Source: an uncultured Chloroflexota bacterium
Lineage (GTDB): Bacteria; Chloroflexota; Anaerolineae; Caldilineales; Caldilineaceae
NCBI GenBank assembly: GCA_903858085.1
Contig: CAIOHJ010000180.1
Span: 1-10,124 of the forward strand
Direction of reading: 5' to 3'
Length of the DNA stretch: 10,124 nt
In this document: positions 1-9,377 of the stretch, piece after piece
Layout: each line of letters opens with the position of its first letter
Position numbering within the stretch: the stretch's first letter is position 1
Translations under genes and position numbers: made by a program
Notes under the pieces: model-generated
What the model was told of the DNA's origin: nothing
The model's database searches: none
Seen by the model: the letters and a program-made list of their open reading frames with translations, nothing else

Positions 1-29
1 ATTCGGCGCAGGAGTCGTTCAGGGTCTCC

Positions 30-138
30 TCTAAACTCATCCGCCCCGATGGGGCGGGCGTGCCATCTCTAAACTCATCCGCCCCGATGGGGCGGGTGTG
101 CGTGCCATCTCTAAACTCATCCGCCCCGATGGGGCGGG
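30..138. repeat. Three-copy hairpin repeat array
   Basis: Three identical 29-nt units lie at 30-58, 68-96 and 110-138. Each begins TCTAAACTCAT and ends in a perfect inverted repeat CCGCCCC-GAT-GGGGCGG (7-bp stem, 3-nt loop; stems at 41-57, 79-95 and 121-137). The linkers are 9 and 13 nt, and both end in CGTGCCATC, so the true unit is about 38 nt with a 4-nt insertion before the third copy. Spacing and linker similarity rule out a CRISPR array. The structure resembles REP-like or other small dispersed palindromic elements. Only three copies are visible and the left side is cut by the window edge, so more may lie upstream. Function is unknown. Confidence 0.9.
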
Positions 139-207
139 CGAACGAAAACCAGCGGTTGACGGAAGAATTGGCGGCGACGCAGGGGGCGCTGCGTCAGGTG
201 AACCGCT
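139..207 (+). pseudogene. Possible coding remnant, coiled-coil segment
   Basis: Directly after the third repeat, frame 3 reads ANENQRLTEELAATQGALRQ, then VN. The hydrophobic residues L, L, L, V fall on a regular heptad a/d pattern, as in the linkers of sensor kinases and GAF/PAS proteins. The same frame is open from position 3 through all three repeats (reading SAQESFRVS before them) and continues to a stop at 450-452, but the sequence after about 207 no longer looks like a protein. I infer the debris of a broken gene into which repeats inserted. It is too short to assign a family, and a chance resemblance is possible. Confidence 0.28.
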
Positions 208-260
208 CAGAGCCCCGACCGTCAGGGAGGGTCTTTCTCTTTCTTGCATTTTCGCCTGGG
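205..260. repeat. Possible dispersed intergenic repeat
   Basis: This stretch contains AGCCCCGACCGTCAGGGAGG followed by a pyrimidine-rich run (GTCTTTCTCTTTCTTGC). The CCCCGACC/GGGAGGG arrangement is a loose inverted repeat. From general memory, similar strings occur in intergenic repeats of some large bacterial genomes, but only one copy is present here, so repeat status cannot be shown from the window. Confidence 0.25.
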
Positions 261-501
261 GTGCTTCAGACGCACAGAGGATTCCCTGTTCGCACGCCAA
301 CTCGATCAGCGTCTCGGCAGCGGTGGCATGAGGCATGTGAGGCGCGCGACACAGGCCACACCCGACAAGGCGAGCGAGTTGCCAACCGCTCTATATGCTG
401 CACCCCCCCCAACACCGCATCCTTCCAACATGCGCATGGACAAAGGGCGTGACTTTCAAGAAGTCCGCGATCCGTTGGCTGAATTCGGATCAGAAAGCCA
501 A
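261..501. other. Non-coding stretch with no recognisable gene
   Basis: I see no gene here. Short open frames exist on both strands, but none has a ribosome-binding site with a recognisable protein. The frame starting at 244 ends at 504 and resembles nothing I know. A run of eight or nine C residues near 402-410 is a possible slippage site. The rest looks like decayed or spacer DNA leading to the promoter at 502-530. Confidence 0.5.
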
Positions 502-530
502 TAGACAGCCACGGCCACAGCTGGTATACT
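502..530 (+). promoter_or_regulatory. Sigma70-type promoter of the hydroxylase operon
   Basis: The -35 box TAGACA (502-507) is separated by exactly 17 nt from the -10 box TATACT (525-530). A TGG precedes the -10, making it an extended -10 element. Transcription would start near 537, giving a leader of about 57 nt before the ATG at 594. The leader contains the direct repeat TTGTCA at 563-568 and 571-576. The promoter in front of the transporter operon shares the 10-nt core CTGGTATACT and the same spacing. Experimental start-site data are lacking. Confidence 0.72.
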
Positions 531-593
531 ATTGCTCAATTGTAAGCATCCTTGCACTCTTGTTGTCATCTTGTCACGGTTCAAGGGAGGGTT

Positions 594-1487
594 ATGCGCT
601 GGCAAGCCTACCACAGACCCGCTACGGTCGAAGAAGCGCTGTCTCTGCTCCACCAGTACGCCGGCAAGGCTCAGGTTGTGGCTGGCGGCACCGATTTGCT
701 GTTGGATCTCCAGCAGGGCACCCATGCAGCCCCTGCCGCCTTGGTGGATGTGACGGCGATCCGAGGGTTCAACACCGTGGCAGTGGAGGGGGGGGCTGTG
801 GTGGTGGGGGCCGCAGTCACCCATGCGGCGATCGAATCCAGCCCGCTGATCCGGCAGCACGGCACTGCGCTGGCCGAGAGCTGCAGTGTGGTCGGTGGCC
901 CCCAGGTGCGCAACGTCGCCACACTCGGCGGCAATGTGGCCCACGCCCTGCCCGCCGCCGACGGCACGATCGGACTGCTGGCCTTGGACGCCGAGGTCCA
1001 GGTCTGTTCCTGGGTGGAGGGAGGGATGGCCGACGTCTGGCAGCCGCTGCTCTCGATCTTCGCCGGCCCCGGCAAAAACCGGCTCACCCCCCACCAGCTG
1101 CTGGGCGCTTTTCGTTTTTCGGTTTGCCCTCCCCACAGCGGCAGCGCGTTCGACCGTATCATGCGCCCGCAGGGAGTTGCCCTGCCCATTCTGGGTGTGG
1201 CCGCCCGGGTCACCCTGGACAACGCCGGCGGGCGGGCGCAGGCCGCTTCTATCGCCGTCGGACCTGCCGGGCCGATCCCGTTCCGGGCCACCGAGAGCGA
1301 AGCAGCGCTGCTGGCTGCCCCAGAGCTGGGCCCACCCGCCATCGAAGCAGCCGTGGCCGCCGCCCAACAGCAGGCTGCGCTGCGCACCAGCAAACATCGT
1401 GCATCCAAAGAATACCGCCACGAACTGATCGCCGTGCTGCTGCGTCGCGTGCTGACAGCCGCAATCGAACGAGCCCGCCTCTGTTGA
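594..1487 (+). CDS. Molybdenum hydroxylase FAD-binding subunit
   Basis: This 297-residue protein is the medium, FAD-binding subunit (CoxM/XdhB/YgfM-like) of a xanthine dehydrogenase-family molybdenum hydroxylase. It takes electrons from the 2Fe-2S clusters and passes them to the final acceptor. Two FAD-binding motifs are visible: VAGGTD at residues 29-34 and QVRNVATLGGN at 104-114. The C-terminal third (about 185-297) fits the CO-dehydrogenase flavoprotein C-terminal domain. Length is normal for the family. The start at 594 is preferred over an in-frame ATG at 552: it follows AGGGAGG (584-590) and gives the usual opening (MRWQAYHRPATVEEAL). I see no cysteine-rich 4Fe-4S insert of the kind in 4-hydroxybenzoyl-CoA reductase. 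The stop is 20 nt before the catalytic gene, so the two are surely cotranscribed. Confidence 0.93.
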   Translation: MRWQAYHRPATVEEALSLLHQYAGKAQVVAGGTDLLLDLQQGTHAAPAALVDVTAIRGFNTVAVEGGAVVVGAAVTHAAIESSPLIRQHGTALAESCSVVGGPQVRNVATLGGNVAHALPAADGTIGLLALDAEVQVCSWVEGGMADVWQPLLSIFAGPGKNRLTPHQLLGAFRFSVCPPHSGSAFDRIMRPQGVALPILGVAARVTLDNAGGRAQAASIAVGPAGPIPFRATESEAALLAAPELGPPAIEAAVAAAQQQAALRTSKHRASKEYRHELIAVLLRRVLTAAIERARLC

Positions 1488-1496
1488 CCAACCCAC

Positions 1497-1501
1497 AGGA
1501 G
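1497..1501 (+). promoter_or_regulatory. Ribosome-binding site fixing the 1508 start
   Basis: AGGAG lies 6 nt before the ATG at 1508. It decides the start, because the reading frame stays open by chance through the whole upstream FAD gene, back to position 395 and beyond. Confidence 0.8.
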
Positions 1502-1507
1502 AACACA

Positions 1508-4444
<2,937 letters not shown>

Positions 4445-4682
4445 CCGGCGCAGCCAGCCCTGTGCCCCGCAGGGGAGGCACGCTTCTGCGAAGAATTTGC
4501 TGGGCCCGACAGGCGGAGAGAGCCCGACCGCCAGCCGTCGGGCGCGCGTGGTGGGTTCGCCGCCTGGGGAGGCTGCGCGCCACCTGTGGCTCGACGCGCA
4601 GGCTGATTGTGGCGGGGCGGGGAGCGATTGGCTTTCCGCCCCCTGCCCGACAGCCAACCTGAGCAGCAGGCTTGCCGGGTCT
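4445..4682. other. Structured intergenic region, no gene seen
   Basis: No credible gene lies here. The DNA is rich in inverted repeats. CCCTG/CAGGG pairs across a 7-nt loop at 4458-4474. GCCCGAC (4504-4510) pairs with GTCGGGC (4537-4543), with GGCGG/CCGCC (4512-4516, 4528-4532) inside; a second GCCCGAC at 4522-4528 competes for the same 3' arm. GGGGCGG (4614-4620) pairs with CCGCCCC (4636-4642). None is followed by a T run, so I cannot call a classical intrinsic terminator, although the region probably ends or attenuates hydroxylase transcripts. Confidence 0.5.
4504..4543 (+). terminator. Candidate hairpin downstream of the hydroxylase operon
   Basis: Outer arms GCCCGAC/GTCGGGC (7 bp) and inner arms GGCGG/CCGCC (5 bp) are separated by an asymmetric internal loop of 1 and 4 nt, closing an 11-nt loop. 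It begins 59 nt after the stop codon. There is no U tract, so it is a transcript 3'-end or stability structure at best. Confidence 0.25.
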
Positions 4683-4711
4683 TTGCCAGCGGAGCGCTCT
4701 GCTGGTATACT
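4683..4711 (+). promoter_or_regulatory. Sigma70-type promoter of the transporter operon
   Basis: The -35 box TTGCCA (4683-4688) and -10 box TATACT (4706-4711) are 17 nt apart, with an extended -10 TGG. An inverted repeat CCAGC (4686-4690) / GCTGG (4701-4705) fills the spacer and could be an operator. The 10-nt core CTGGTATACT is identical to that of the promoter at 502-530. The predicted start is near 4718, giving a leader of about 117 nt. Confidence 0.7.
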
Positions 4712-4735
4712 GGACCCGTTGAGTCTGTGCCTGCA

Positions 4736-4766
4736 TTGCCCCGAAAAATTGCCCGAAGTTGCCCCG
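4736..4766 (+). repeat. Short direct repeats in the transporter leader
   Basis: Three imperfect copies of TTGCCC(C)GAA occur at about 4736, 4749 and 4759, just after the predicted transcription start. Arrangement in a leader makes an operator or RNA-binding role conceivable, but the repeats are short and unevenly spaced (13 and 10 nt). Confidence 0.3.
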
Positions 4767-4834
4767 TTTTGGTTGGTGAGCCGCTCTCTGCGCTTATTTT
4801 TTTGTCGTATTCGTATTCAAAGGACCAAGGGACA

Positions 4835-6496
4835 ATGTCTGCTCTATCTTCCGAACCTGTATCGAATCTACCCACTTCTTCTGAAGGTCTGGCTGCGTTC
4901 AGCCGGCGCCGTTTTTTGCAGCTTACTGCGGTCTTGGGGGTCGGGAGCGCCACAGCTTCCCTGCTGGCTGCCTGTGCTCCGGCGGCGGCCCCGGCGGCGG
5001 CCCCGGCGGCCGGCAGCCAGGCAGCAGGCGAGCCGGTGCGCGGCGGCATTCTCAAAGCCGCCTTCTCCGCCGACCCGGCCGGGTTTGACCCTGTCCGTGG
5101 CCCCAGCGGAATGTCACATGTCGTGATCGAGCAGGTCTATTCGACCCTGATGGCCCTCGACCCGGACGCCACCCCCTACCCCGAGCTGGCCGAATCCTAT
5201 GAGATCTCCGAAGATGGGCTGACCTACACCTTCACGCTGCGCCCGAATGTCACCTTCCACAACGGCGACCCCTTCACCGCCGAGGATGTGAAATTCACCT
5301 TCGACCGTCTGCGTGCGCCGGATTCGGGCTACTCCTACGGGGCCCAGGTTTCGACGATCGAGAGTGTCAACGTTTTGGACCCGCTGACGGTGGAGTTCAA
5401 GATGACAGAACGGACCGGCCCCTTCCTGATCTATGTGGCCTTCCCCGGCTCCTCGATCGTCCCCAAGGCATTGGTCGAGTCGGGCCACGACCTGAACGCC
5501 CAGCCGGTCGGCACCGGGCCGTTCCGGTTTGTCAGCTACGAGCCGCGCAGCATGATCCGGTTCGAACGCAACGAAACCTACTTCGAAGCGGGCAAGCCCT
5601 ACTTCGATGCGATGGAGTACCACATCATCGCAGACACCACAGCGCTCAACACTGCGCTGATGACCGGCGTGGTCAATTTCTCCAACGAAATTCCCCCCAA
5701 AGACTGGGCAGCGCTGCAGGCCAACCCGGATCTGAAGGCGGTGACGCTGGAAGGTTCCCGCTACAACTGGATGCTGCTCAACAACACGGTGGAGCCCTTC
5801 ACCGACGCGCGCGTGCGCCAGGCGGTCTCGTATGCGCTCGACCGCGAGGCGCTGGTCAAAGGTGCCTTCTTCGGCCAGGCCACGCCGATCCTGGGCGGCG
5901 TGATCCCAGAATGGAACTGGGCCTATGCGGAGGATGTGCAGTTTACCACTGCCACCGGCGAGCCAGAGAAGGGCAAGGCGCTGCTGGCCGAGGCTGGCTA
6001 CCCCGACGGCTTTGAAACCACCCTGACCATCGCCTCCTCCTTCCCGGCCCAGATGGCCATGGCCCCCATCCTCCAGGCCAACCTGGAGCAGATCGGCATC
6101 CGGGCCACGATCGAGACCATGGAAGTCCCGCGCTACTGGGACGAAGTCTGGGGGCCCAGCAACTTCAACATCACCACCATGTACTGGCTGAGCCCGCTGG
6201 CCGACCCCGACGATTTCGTGGCCAACAACTATGGCTCTGCCAACGCCGGGATCAATGTGCAGAAATATGCCAGCGAAGCCATGGACAGCTTGCTGGCCGA
6301 AGGGCGGACTGCACCGAGCCAGGAAGCGCGCAAAGAGGCCTACCGCCAGCAGCAGCAGCTGTCGATGGACGACATGCCGATCGTGCCCCTGGTCAACGGC
6401 TGGCTGTTGATCGGCCACACCAGCCGGCTGCAGAACTACAAGCCGATGCGCACCGGCTTCCTCAAGACCCTCAAGGACGCCTGGCTGGCAGAGTAA
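4835..6496 (+). CDS. ABC transporter binding lipoprotein, SBP family 5
   Basis: This 553-residue protein is the extracytoplasmic solute receptor of a peptide/nickel-type ABC importer (SBP_bac_5 family). The signal region has a twin-arginine motif SRRRFL (residues 23-28), a hydrophobic stretch, then lipobox LAAC (44-47), so Cys47 would be lipidated. Export would be by Tat as a folded lipoprotein. An Ala/Pro linker (about 48-64), encoded by a 12-bp tandem repeat at 4979-5011, tethers the domain. Family signatures are LRPNVTFHNGDPFTAEDVKF (135-154) and GTGPFRF (226-232). Length fits the family. The ATG at 4835 follows AAAGGA at 4819-4824 (10 nt away) and AAGGGA immediately before it. It heads an operon with the permeases and ATPases. 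The ligand is unknown: di/oligopeptides, opines, nickel chelates and glutathione are all bound by relatives. Confidence 0.93.
   Translation: MSALSSEPVSNLPTSSEGLAAFSRRRFLQLTAVLGVGSATASLLAACAPAAAPAAAPAAGSQAAGEPVRGGILKAAFSADPAGFDPVRGPSGMSHVVIEQVYSTLMALDPDATPYPELAESYEISEDGLTYTFTLRPNVTFHNGDPFTAEDVKFTFDRLRAPDSGYSYGAQVSTIESVNVLDPLTVEFKMTERTGPFLIYVAFPGSSIVPKALVESGHDLNAQPVGTGPFRFVSYEPRSMIRFERNETYFEAGKPYFDAMEYHIIADTTALNTALMTGVVNFSNEIPPKDWAALQANPDLKAVTLEGSRYNWMLLNNTVEPFTDARVRQAVSYALDREALVKGAFFGQATPILGGVIPEWNWAYAEDVQFTTATGEPEKGKALLAEAGYPDGFETTLTIASSFPAQMAMAPILQANLEQIGIRATIETMEVPRYWDEVWGPSNFNITTMYWLSPLADPDDFVANNYGSANAGINVQKYASEAMDSLLAEGRTAPSQEARKEAYRQQQQLSMDDMPIVPLVNGWLLIGHTSRLQNYKPMRTGFLKTLKDAWLAE
4979..5011 (+). 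repeat. 12-bp tandem repeat in lipoprotein linker
   Basis: About 2.75 copies of CCGGCGGCGGCC encode the Pro-Ala-Ala-Ala linker after the lipidated cysteine. The repeat is in frame (12 bp), so copy changes would only lengthen or shorten the tether. Confidence 0.75.
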
Positions 6497-6503
6497 GGCC
6501 CAC

Positions 6504-6541
6504 CGGTCTGCTGTGGGTGGCTTGCTGCCCACAGCAGACCG
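6504..6541 (+). promoter_or_regulatory. Strong intercistronic hairpin
   Basis: Perfect 14-bp arms CGGTCTGCTGTGGG (6504-6517) and CCCACAGCAGACCG (6528-6541) flank a 10-nt loop. With two G-U pairs and one G-C pair the stem can extend to 17 bp closing a CTTG tetraloop. It sits 7 nt after the binding-protein stop and 27 nt before the permease start. No T run follows, so it is likely an mRNA-protecting or partial-termination element that raises binding-protein expression over the membrane components, as is known for other ABC importer operons. Confidence 0.85.
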
Positions 6542-6568
6542 ACAAGACAGCCTGTTGGGACTGGCGCT

Positions 6569-7525
6569 ATGTTACGTTTGATTGTCGTTCGGCTTGCCTG
6601 GTTTGTCCCCACCATTTTGGTGACCTCGATGGTTCTCTTCCTGGCGGTCAACGTCATCCCGGGTTCAGCGGCCAAAGCTGCGCTGGGGATCGACGCCACA
6701 CCGCAGGCGATCGCGCGGTTTGAACACGAGCTCGGGCTGGACCGCCCGTTGTATGTGCAATATTTCGAGTGGCTGGCCAAGGTGCTGCAAGGGGATTTTG
6801 GCACCTCCTTCCAAAATCGGGTGCCGGTCGGCCCCGAGATCCTGGCGCGGCTGCCGGTGACCTTGGAGCTGGCGCTGTTGGCCTTTCTGATCGCCAATCT
6901 GATCGCCGTGCCCCTGGGCGCGTTTGCGGCCTACCACCACCAACGCCCTGTCGACACGGTCATCTCGGCGATCGCAACCCTCTTCGGCGCCATCCCCACC
7001 TTTTGGATGGCCACCCTGCTCATCTTGTTGCTGGGCATGACCCTGCGCTGGCTGCCCGCCGGCGGCTATGTCCCGTTTGCCGACAACCCGGCGATGAATT
7101 TGCGTCTTTTGCTGATGCCAGCCCTGTCGCTCGGGGTCGTCTCCTCGGCGCTGCTGCTGCGCATCATGCGTGCGGAGATGATCGAAGTCTTGTCGTCCGA
7201 CTATATTCGGACCGCTTTTGCCAAAGGAGCCAATCCCAGCATTGTGATCTGGAAACATGCGCTGCGCAATTCGTTGATCCCCTTTTTGACGGTCGGTGCG
7301 GTCGAGTTTGGCTGGCTTTTCGGCGGGGTGGTGATCATCGAAGACATCTTTCTGCTGCCGGGGCTTGGCTCGCTGGTGTTGGTCGGCATCATCAACCGCG
7401 ACTACCCGGTGCTGCTGTCGAGTGTGCTGGTGATCACGGTCGTCGTGCTGACGCTCAACCTGGTGGTCGATCTGCTGGCTGCGGTGCTCGACCCCCGCCA
7501 GGTATATGCGAGGTCAGAGCAATGA
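6569..7525 (+). CDS. dppB: ABC transporter permease, DppB/OppB family
   Basis: This 318-residue inner-membrane permease is one of the two channel subunits of the importer. The N-terminal helix (about 4-30) is followed by the DppB-type signatures LGLDRPL (55-61) and GDFGTSF (75-81). Further membrane segments lie near 98-121, 131-157, 178-200, 236-260 and 284-308, giving the usual six. The EAA loop that contacts the ATPases is around 211-231 (DYIRTAFAKGA). The weak ribosome site GGGA (6557-6560) lies 8 nt before the ATG. Its stop overlaps the start of the next permease by 4 nt (ATGA), implying translational coupling. The dppB name marks family only; the sequence does not tell dipeptide, oligopeptide, nickel or glutathione systems apart. 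Confidence 0.92.
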   Translation: MLRLIVVRLAWFVPTILVTSMVLFLAVNVIPGSAAKAALGIDATPQAIARFEHELGLDRPLYVQYFEWLAKVLQGDFGTSFQNRVPVGPEILARLPVTLELALLAFLIANLIAVPLGAFAAYHHQRPVDTVISAIATLFGAIPTFWMATLLILLLGMTLRWLPAGGYVPFADNPAMNLRLLLMPALSLGVVSSALLLRIMRAEMIEVLSSDYIRTAFAKGANPSIVIWKHALRNSLIPFLTVGAVEFGWLFGGVVIIEDIFLLPGLGSLVLVGIINRDYPVLLSSVLVITVVVLTLNLVVDLLAAVLDPRQVYARSEQ

Positions 7526-8367
7526 GCGGGCAAAACGCTGTGCGCTCTCCGAGTGGCTGGCGCCGCTACCGGCTTTTGTGGGTCGGCGGGCTCCTGGTGG
7601 CCCTGGTCTGTCTGGCAGCGCTCTGTGCGCCGTGGGTGACCCCCTATTCGCCCTACGACCTCGACGTGGCCGACATGCTGCAGGCCCCGAGTGCGACCCA
7701 CTGGCTGGGCACCGACGAGATCGGCCGCGATGTGCTCTCGCGCACCGTCTTTGCCGCACGCATCTCGCTGCAGGTGGGGCTGGTGGCGGTGGCGGTCGGG
7801 CTGTTTGGGGGGCTTTTGATCGGCGTAGTCGCCGGCTATTGGGGGGGGCTCCTCGACCTGGCCCTGATGCGGGCGATGGAACTGCTTTTTTCGTTTCCGG
7901 CGATCTTGCTGGCGATTGTGCTGATGGCGGTGCTCGGCACCAGCATCCTCAACGCCATGGTGGCCATCGGCATCATCTTTATTCCTGGCTTTGCCCGGCT
8001 CGCCCGTGTTTCGACCCAGAAGGTGCTGCGTCAGTCCTACATCGACGCGGCACGCACCATCGGCATGGCCGATGCGCGCATCCTCCAGCGCGAAATTCTG
8101 CCCAATGTGATGACCCCACTGCTGGTCGAGGCGATGACCGCCTTTGCCTACGCTGTCATTTTGGAATCTTCGCTGAGTTTTCTGGGGCTGGGCGCGCAGC
8201 CGCCCGAACCCTCCTGGGGCAACATGCTGAGCACCGGCCGCGGCTTTATGGCCCAAGCGCCCTGGCTGGCCATCGTCCCTGGCGCAGCCCTCTTTGTCGG
8301 CGTGCTCGGGTTCAACCTGCTGGGCGATGGGCTGCGCGATTTCTTTGACCCGCGCATGAAGGATTGA
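7522..8367 (+). CDS. dppC: ABC transporter permease, DppC/OppC family
   Basis: This 281-residue permease pairs with the preceding one. It has the OppC N-terminal region: a basic, cytoplasmic start, a membrane helix at about 20-40, then YSPYDLD. The diagnostic WLGTDEIGRD is at 61-70. The EAA loop lies near 173-190 (YIDAARTIGMADARIL), with the conserved Gly at 181, and the SSLSFLGLGAQPPEPSWG stretch close to the C-terminus is typical of DppC. The start ATG overlaps the dppB stop as ATGA, so it is probably translated by reinitiation. The final residues (DFFDPRMKD) match the usual LRDxLDPR ending. The substrate is unassigned, and the gene symbol denotes family. Confidence 0.93.
   Translation: MSGQNAVRSPSGWRRYRLLWVGGLLVALVCLAALCAPWVTPYSPYDLDVADMLQAPSATHWLGTDEIGRDVLSRTVFAARISLQVGLVAVAVGLFGGLLIGVVAGYWGGLLDLALMRAMELLFSFPAILLAIVLMAVLGTSILNAMVAIGIIFIPGFARLARVSTQKVLRQSYIDAARTIGMADARILQREILPNVMTPLLVEAMTAFAYAVILESSLSFLGLGAQPPEPSWGNMLSTGRGFMAQAPWLAIVPGAALFVGVLGFNLLGDGLRDFFDPRMKD
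8359..8363 (+). promoter_or_regulatory. Ribosome-binding site choosing ATG 8370
   Basis: AAGGA, inside the last codons of dppC, lies 6 nt before the ATG at 8370. That spacing favours 8370 over the in-frame TTG at 8364, which would add two residues and directly abut the site. Confidence 0.65.
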
Positions 8368-8369
8368 GC

Positions 8370-9377
8370 ATGCAAGAACAGATACGACCTCGTCGCCGGC
8401 TGGACAGCCCCCCCGTCCTCGCCGTCGACAACCTGAGTGTGCAGTTGCAGACGCGGCAGGGCACTGCCAGGGTGGTGGACGGGGTCAACCTGGAGGTCTG
8501 GCCCGGTGAGATTGTCGGGGTGATTGGGGAGTCGGGCAGCGGCAAGACGATGACTGCGCTCTCGGTCCTCCGCCTGATGCCCCAGGTCGCCCGCATCGTG
8601 GGAGGAGACATCCGGCTTTCGGGCACTTCGCTGCCCAGCCTCTCCGACGCCCAGATGCGCAAGCTGCGCGGCAACCGCATGGCGTTGATTCCACAGGACC
8701 CGCTTTCAGCCCTGAACCCAGTGCAGCCGATCGGGCGCCAGGTCGGCGAGCCCTTTGTGCTGCACCGTCGCAGCCGGTGGCAGGCTGCCCTGCAGCAGGC
8801 TGTCCGGCTGCTGGGCGCCGTCCACCTGCCCTTGCCAGAGACCCGTGCGGCCGAGTACCCCCACCAGTTCAGCGGTGGGATGCGCCAACGGGCGATGACG
8901 GCCATGGCGCTGGCGTTGGAACCCGACCTGTTGATCGCCGACGAACCGACCACGGCGCTGGATGTCACGATCCAGGCCCAGGTCTTGCGTCTGCTGGGAG
9001 AAATTCGTGACGAACATGCGACGGCGATCCTGCTGATCACACACGACCTGGGTGTGGTGGCGGAAAGCTGCGACTGGGTCTACGTGATGTACGCCGGGCG
9101 CATCGTGGAAGAGGGGCCGGTCGGCCGGCTCTTTGCCCATCCCAGCCACCCGTATACCCAGGCGCTGTTGAACGCCACCCCTTCGATCGAGCTGGCCCAG
9201 ACCGAGCTGGCCGCCATCCCAGGGCGCATCCCTTCTCCCTACGAGATCGGGCCGGGCTGTCGTTTTGCCGACCGCTGTGCGCAGCGGCTGGCGCGCTGTG
9301 CCCAAGAACCGCCGCTGCTGCCGGTCGCAGCAGAACATCTGGCCCGCTGCTGGCTGTTGGAGGAATCGCGTGGGTGA
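8370..9377 (+). CDS. dppD: ABC transporter ATPase, DppD/OppD family
   Basis: This 335-residue cytoplasmic ATPase drives the importer with its DppF-type partner. Walker A is GESGSGKT (53-60), the Q-loop falls in ALIPQDPLSALNP, the signature is FSGGMRQR (167-174; Met instead of Gln, normal for DppD), Walker B ends in DE (191-192) and the H-loop His is H225. The C-terminal oligopeptide-transporter domain carries four cysteines, C297, C303, C310 and C327 (CRFADRC spacing then RC and RC). The established DppD structure from Thermoanaerobacter binds a 4Fe-4S cluster at equivalent cysteines, so one is likely here. The start is 2 nt after the dppC stop. The 3' end overlaps the next ATPase by 8 nt. 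Confidence 0.93.
   Translation: MQEQIRPRRRLDSPPVLAVDNLSVQLQTRQGTARVVDGVNLEVWPGEIVGVIGESGSGKTMTALSVLRLMPQVARIVGGDIRLSGTSLPSLSDAQMRKLRGNRMALIPQDPLSALNPVQPIGRQVGEPFVLHRRSRWQAALQQAVRLLGAVHLPLPETRAAEYPHQFSGGMRQRAMTAMALALEPDLLIADEPTTALDVTIQAQVLRLLGEIRDEHATAILLITHDLGVVAESCDWVYVMYAGRIVEEGPVGRLFAHPSHPYTQALLNATPSIELAQTELAAIPGRIPSPYEIGPGCRFADRCAQRLARCAQEPPLLPVAAEHLARCWLLEESRG
9359..9364 (+). promoter_or_regulatory. Ribosome-binding site for the GTG-initiated ATPase
   Basis: GGAGGA within the last codons of dppD is 5 nt before GTG 9370. It is the strongest Shine-Dalgarno sequence in the transporter operon and supports the GTG start; no suitable ATG occurs in frame nearby. Confidence 0.8.

Noticed and set aside
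30..138. CRISPR array
   Set aside because: The gaps between repeats are only 9 and 13 nt and share sequence, so they cannot be spacers.
60..452. Small protein genes on either strand over the repeats
   Set aside because: The open frames mostly translate the repeats themselves (for example MSLEMAR repeated on the minus strand) and lack ribosome sites.
395..1507. Open frame upstream of the fused catalytic subunit, suggesting a 1349-residue protein
   Set aside because: It overlaps the whole FAD gene in another frame and reads as low-complexity Arg/Pro/Gly sequence. The ATG at 1508 has its own ribosome site and the typical 2Fe-2S domain opening.
4780..4803. Intrinsic terminator or attenuator before the T7 run in the transporter leader
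   Set aside because: The only stem before the T run is a bulged AGC-GC/GCGCT pairing, too weak to call.
4497..5126. A 209-codon plus-strand frame across the transporter promoter and lipoprotein start
   Set aside because: It overlaps the binding-protein gene in another frame, spans the promoter and has no recognisable domain.
5114..6532. A 472-codon minus-strand open frame opposite the binding-protein gene
   Set aside because: It is the shadow of a well-supported gene and shows no domain or ribosome site.
6769..7521. An N-terminal extension of the DppC permease
   Set aside because: It would overlap dppB in another frame with Arg/Pro-rich sequence. The ATG at 7522 gives the normal family length and start.
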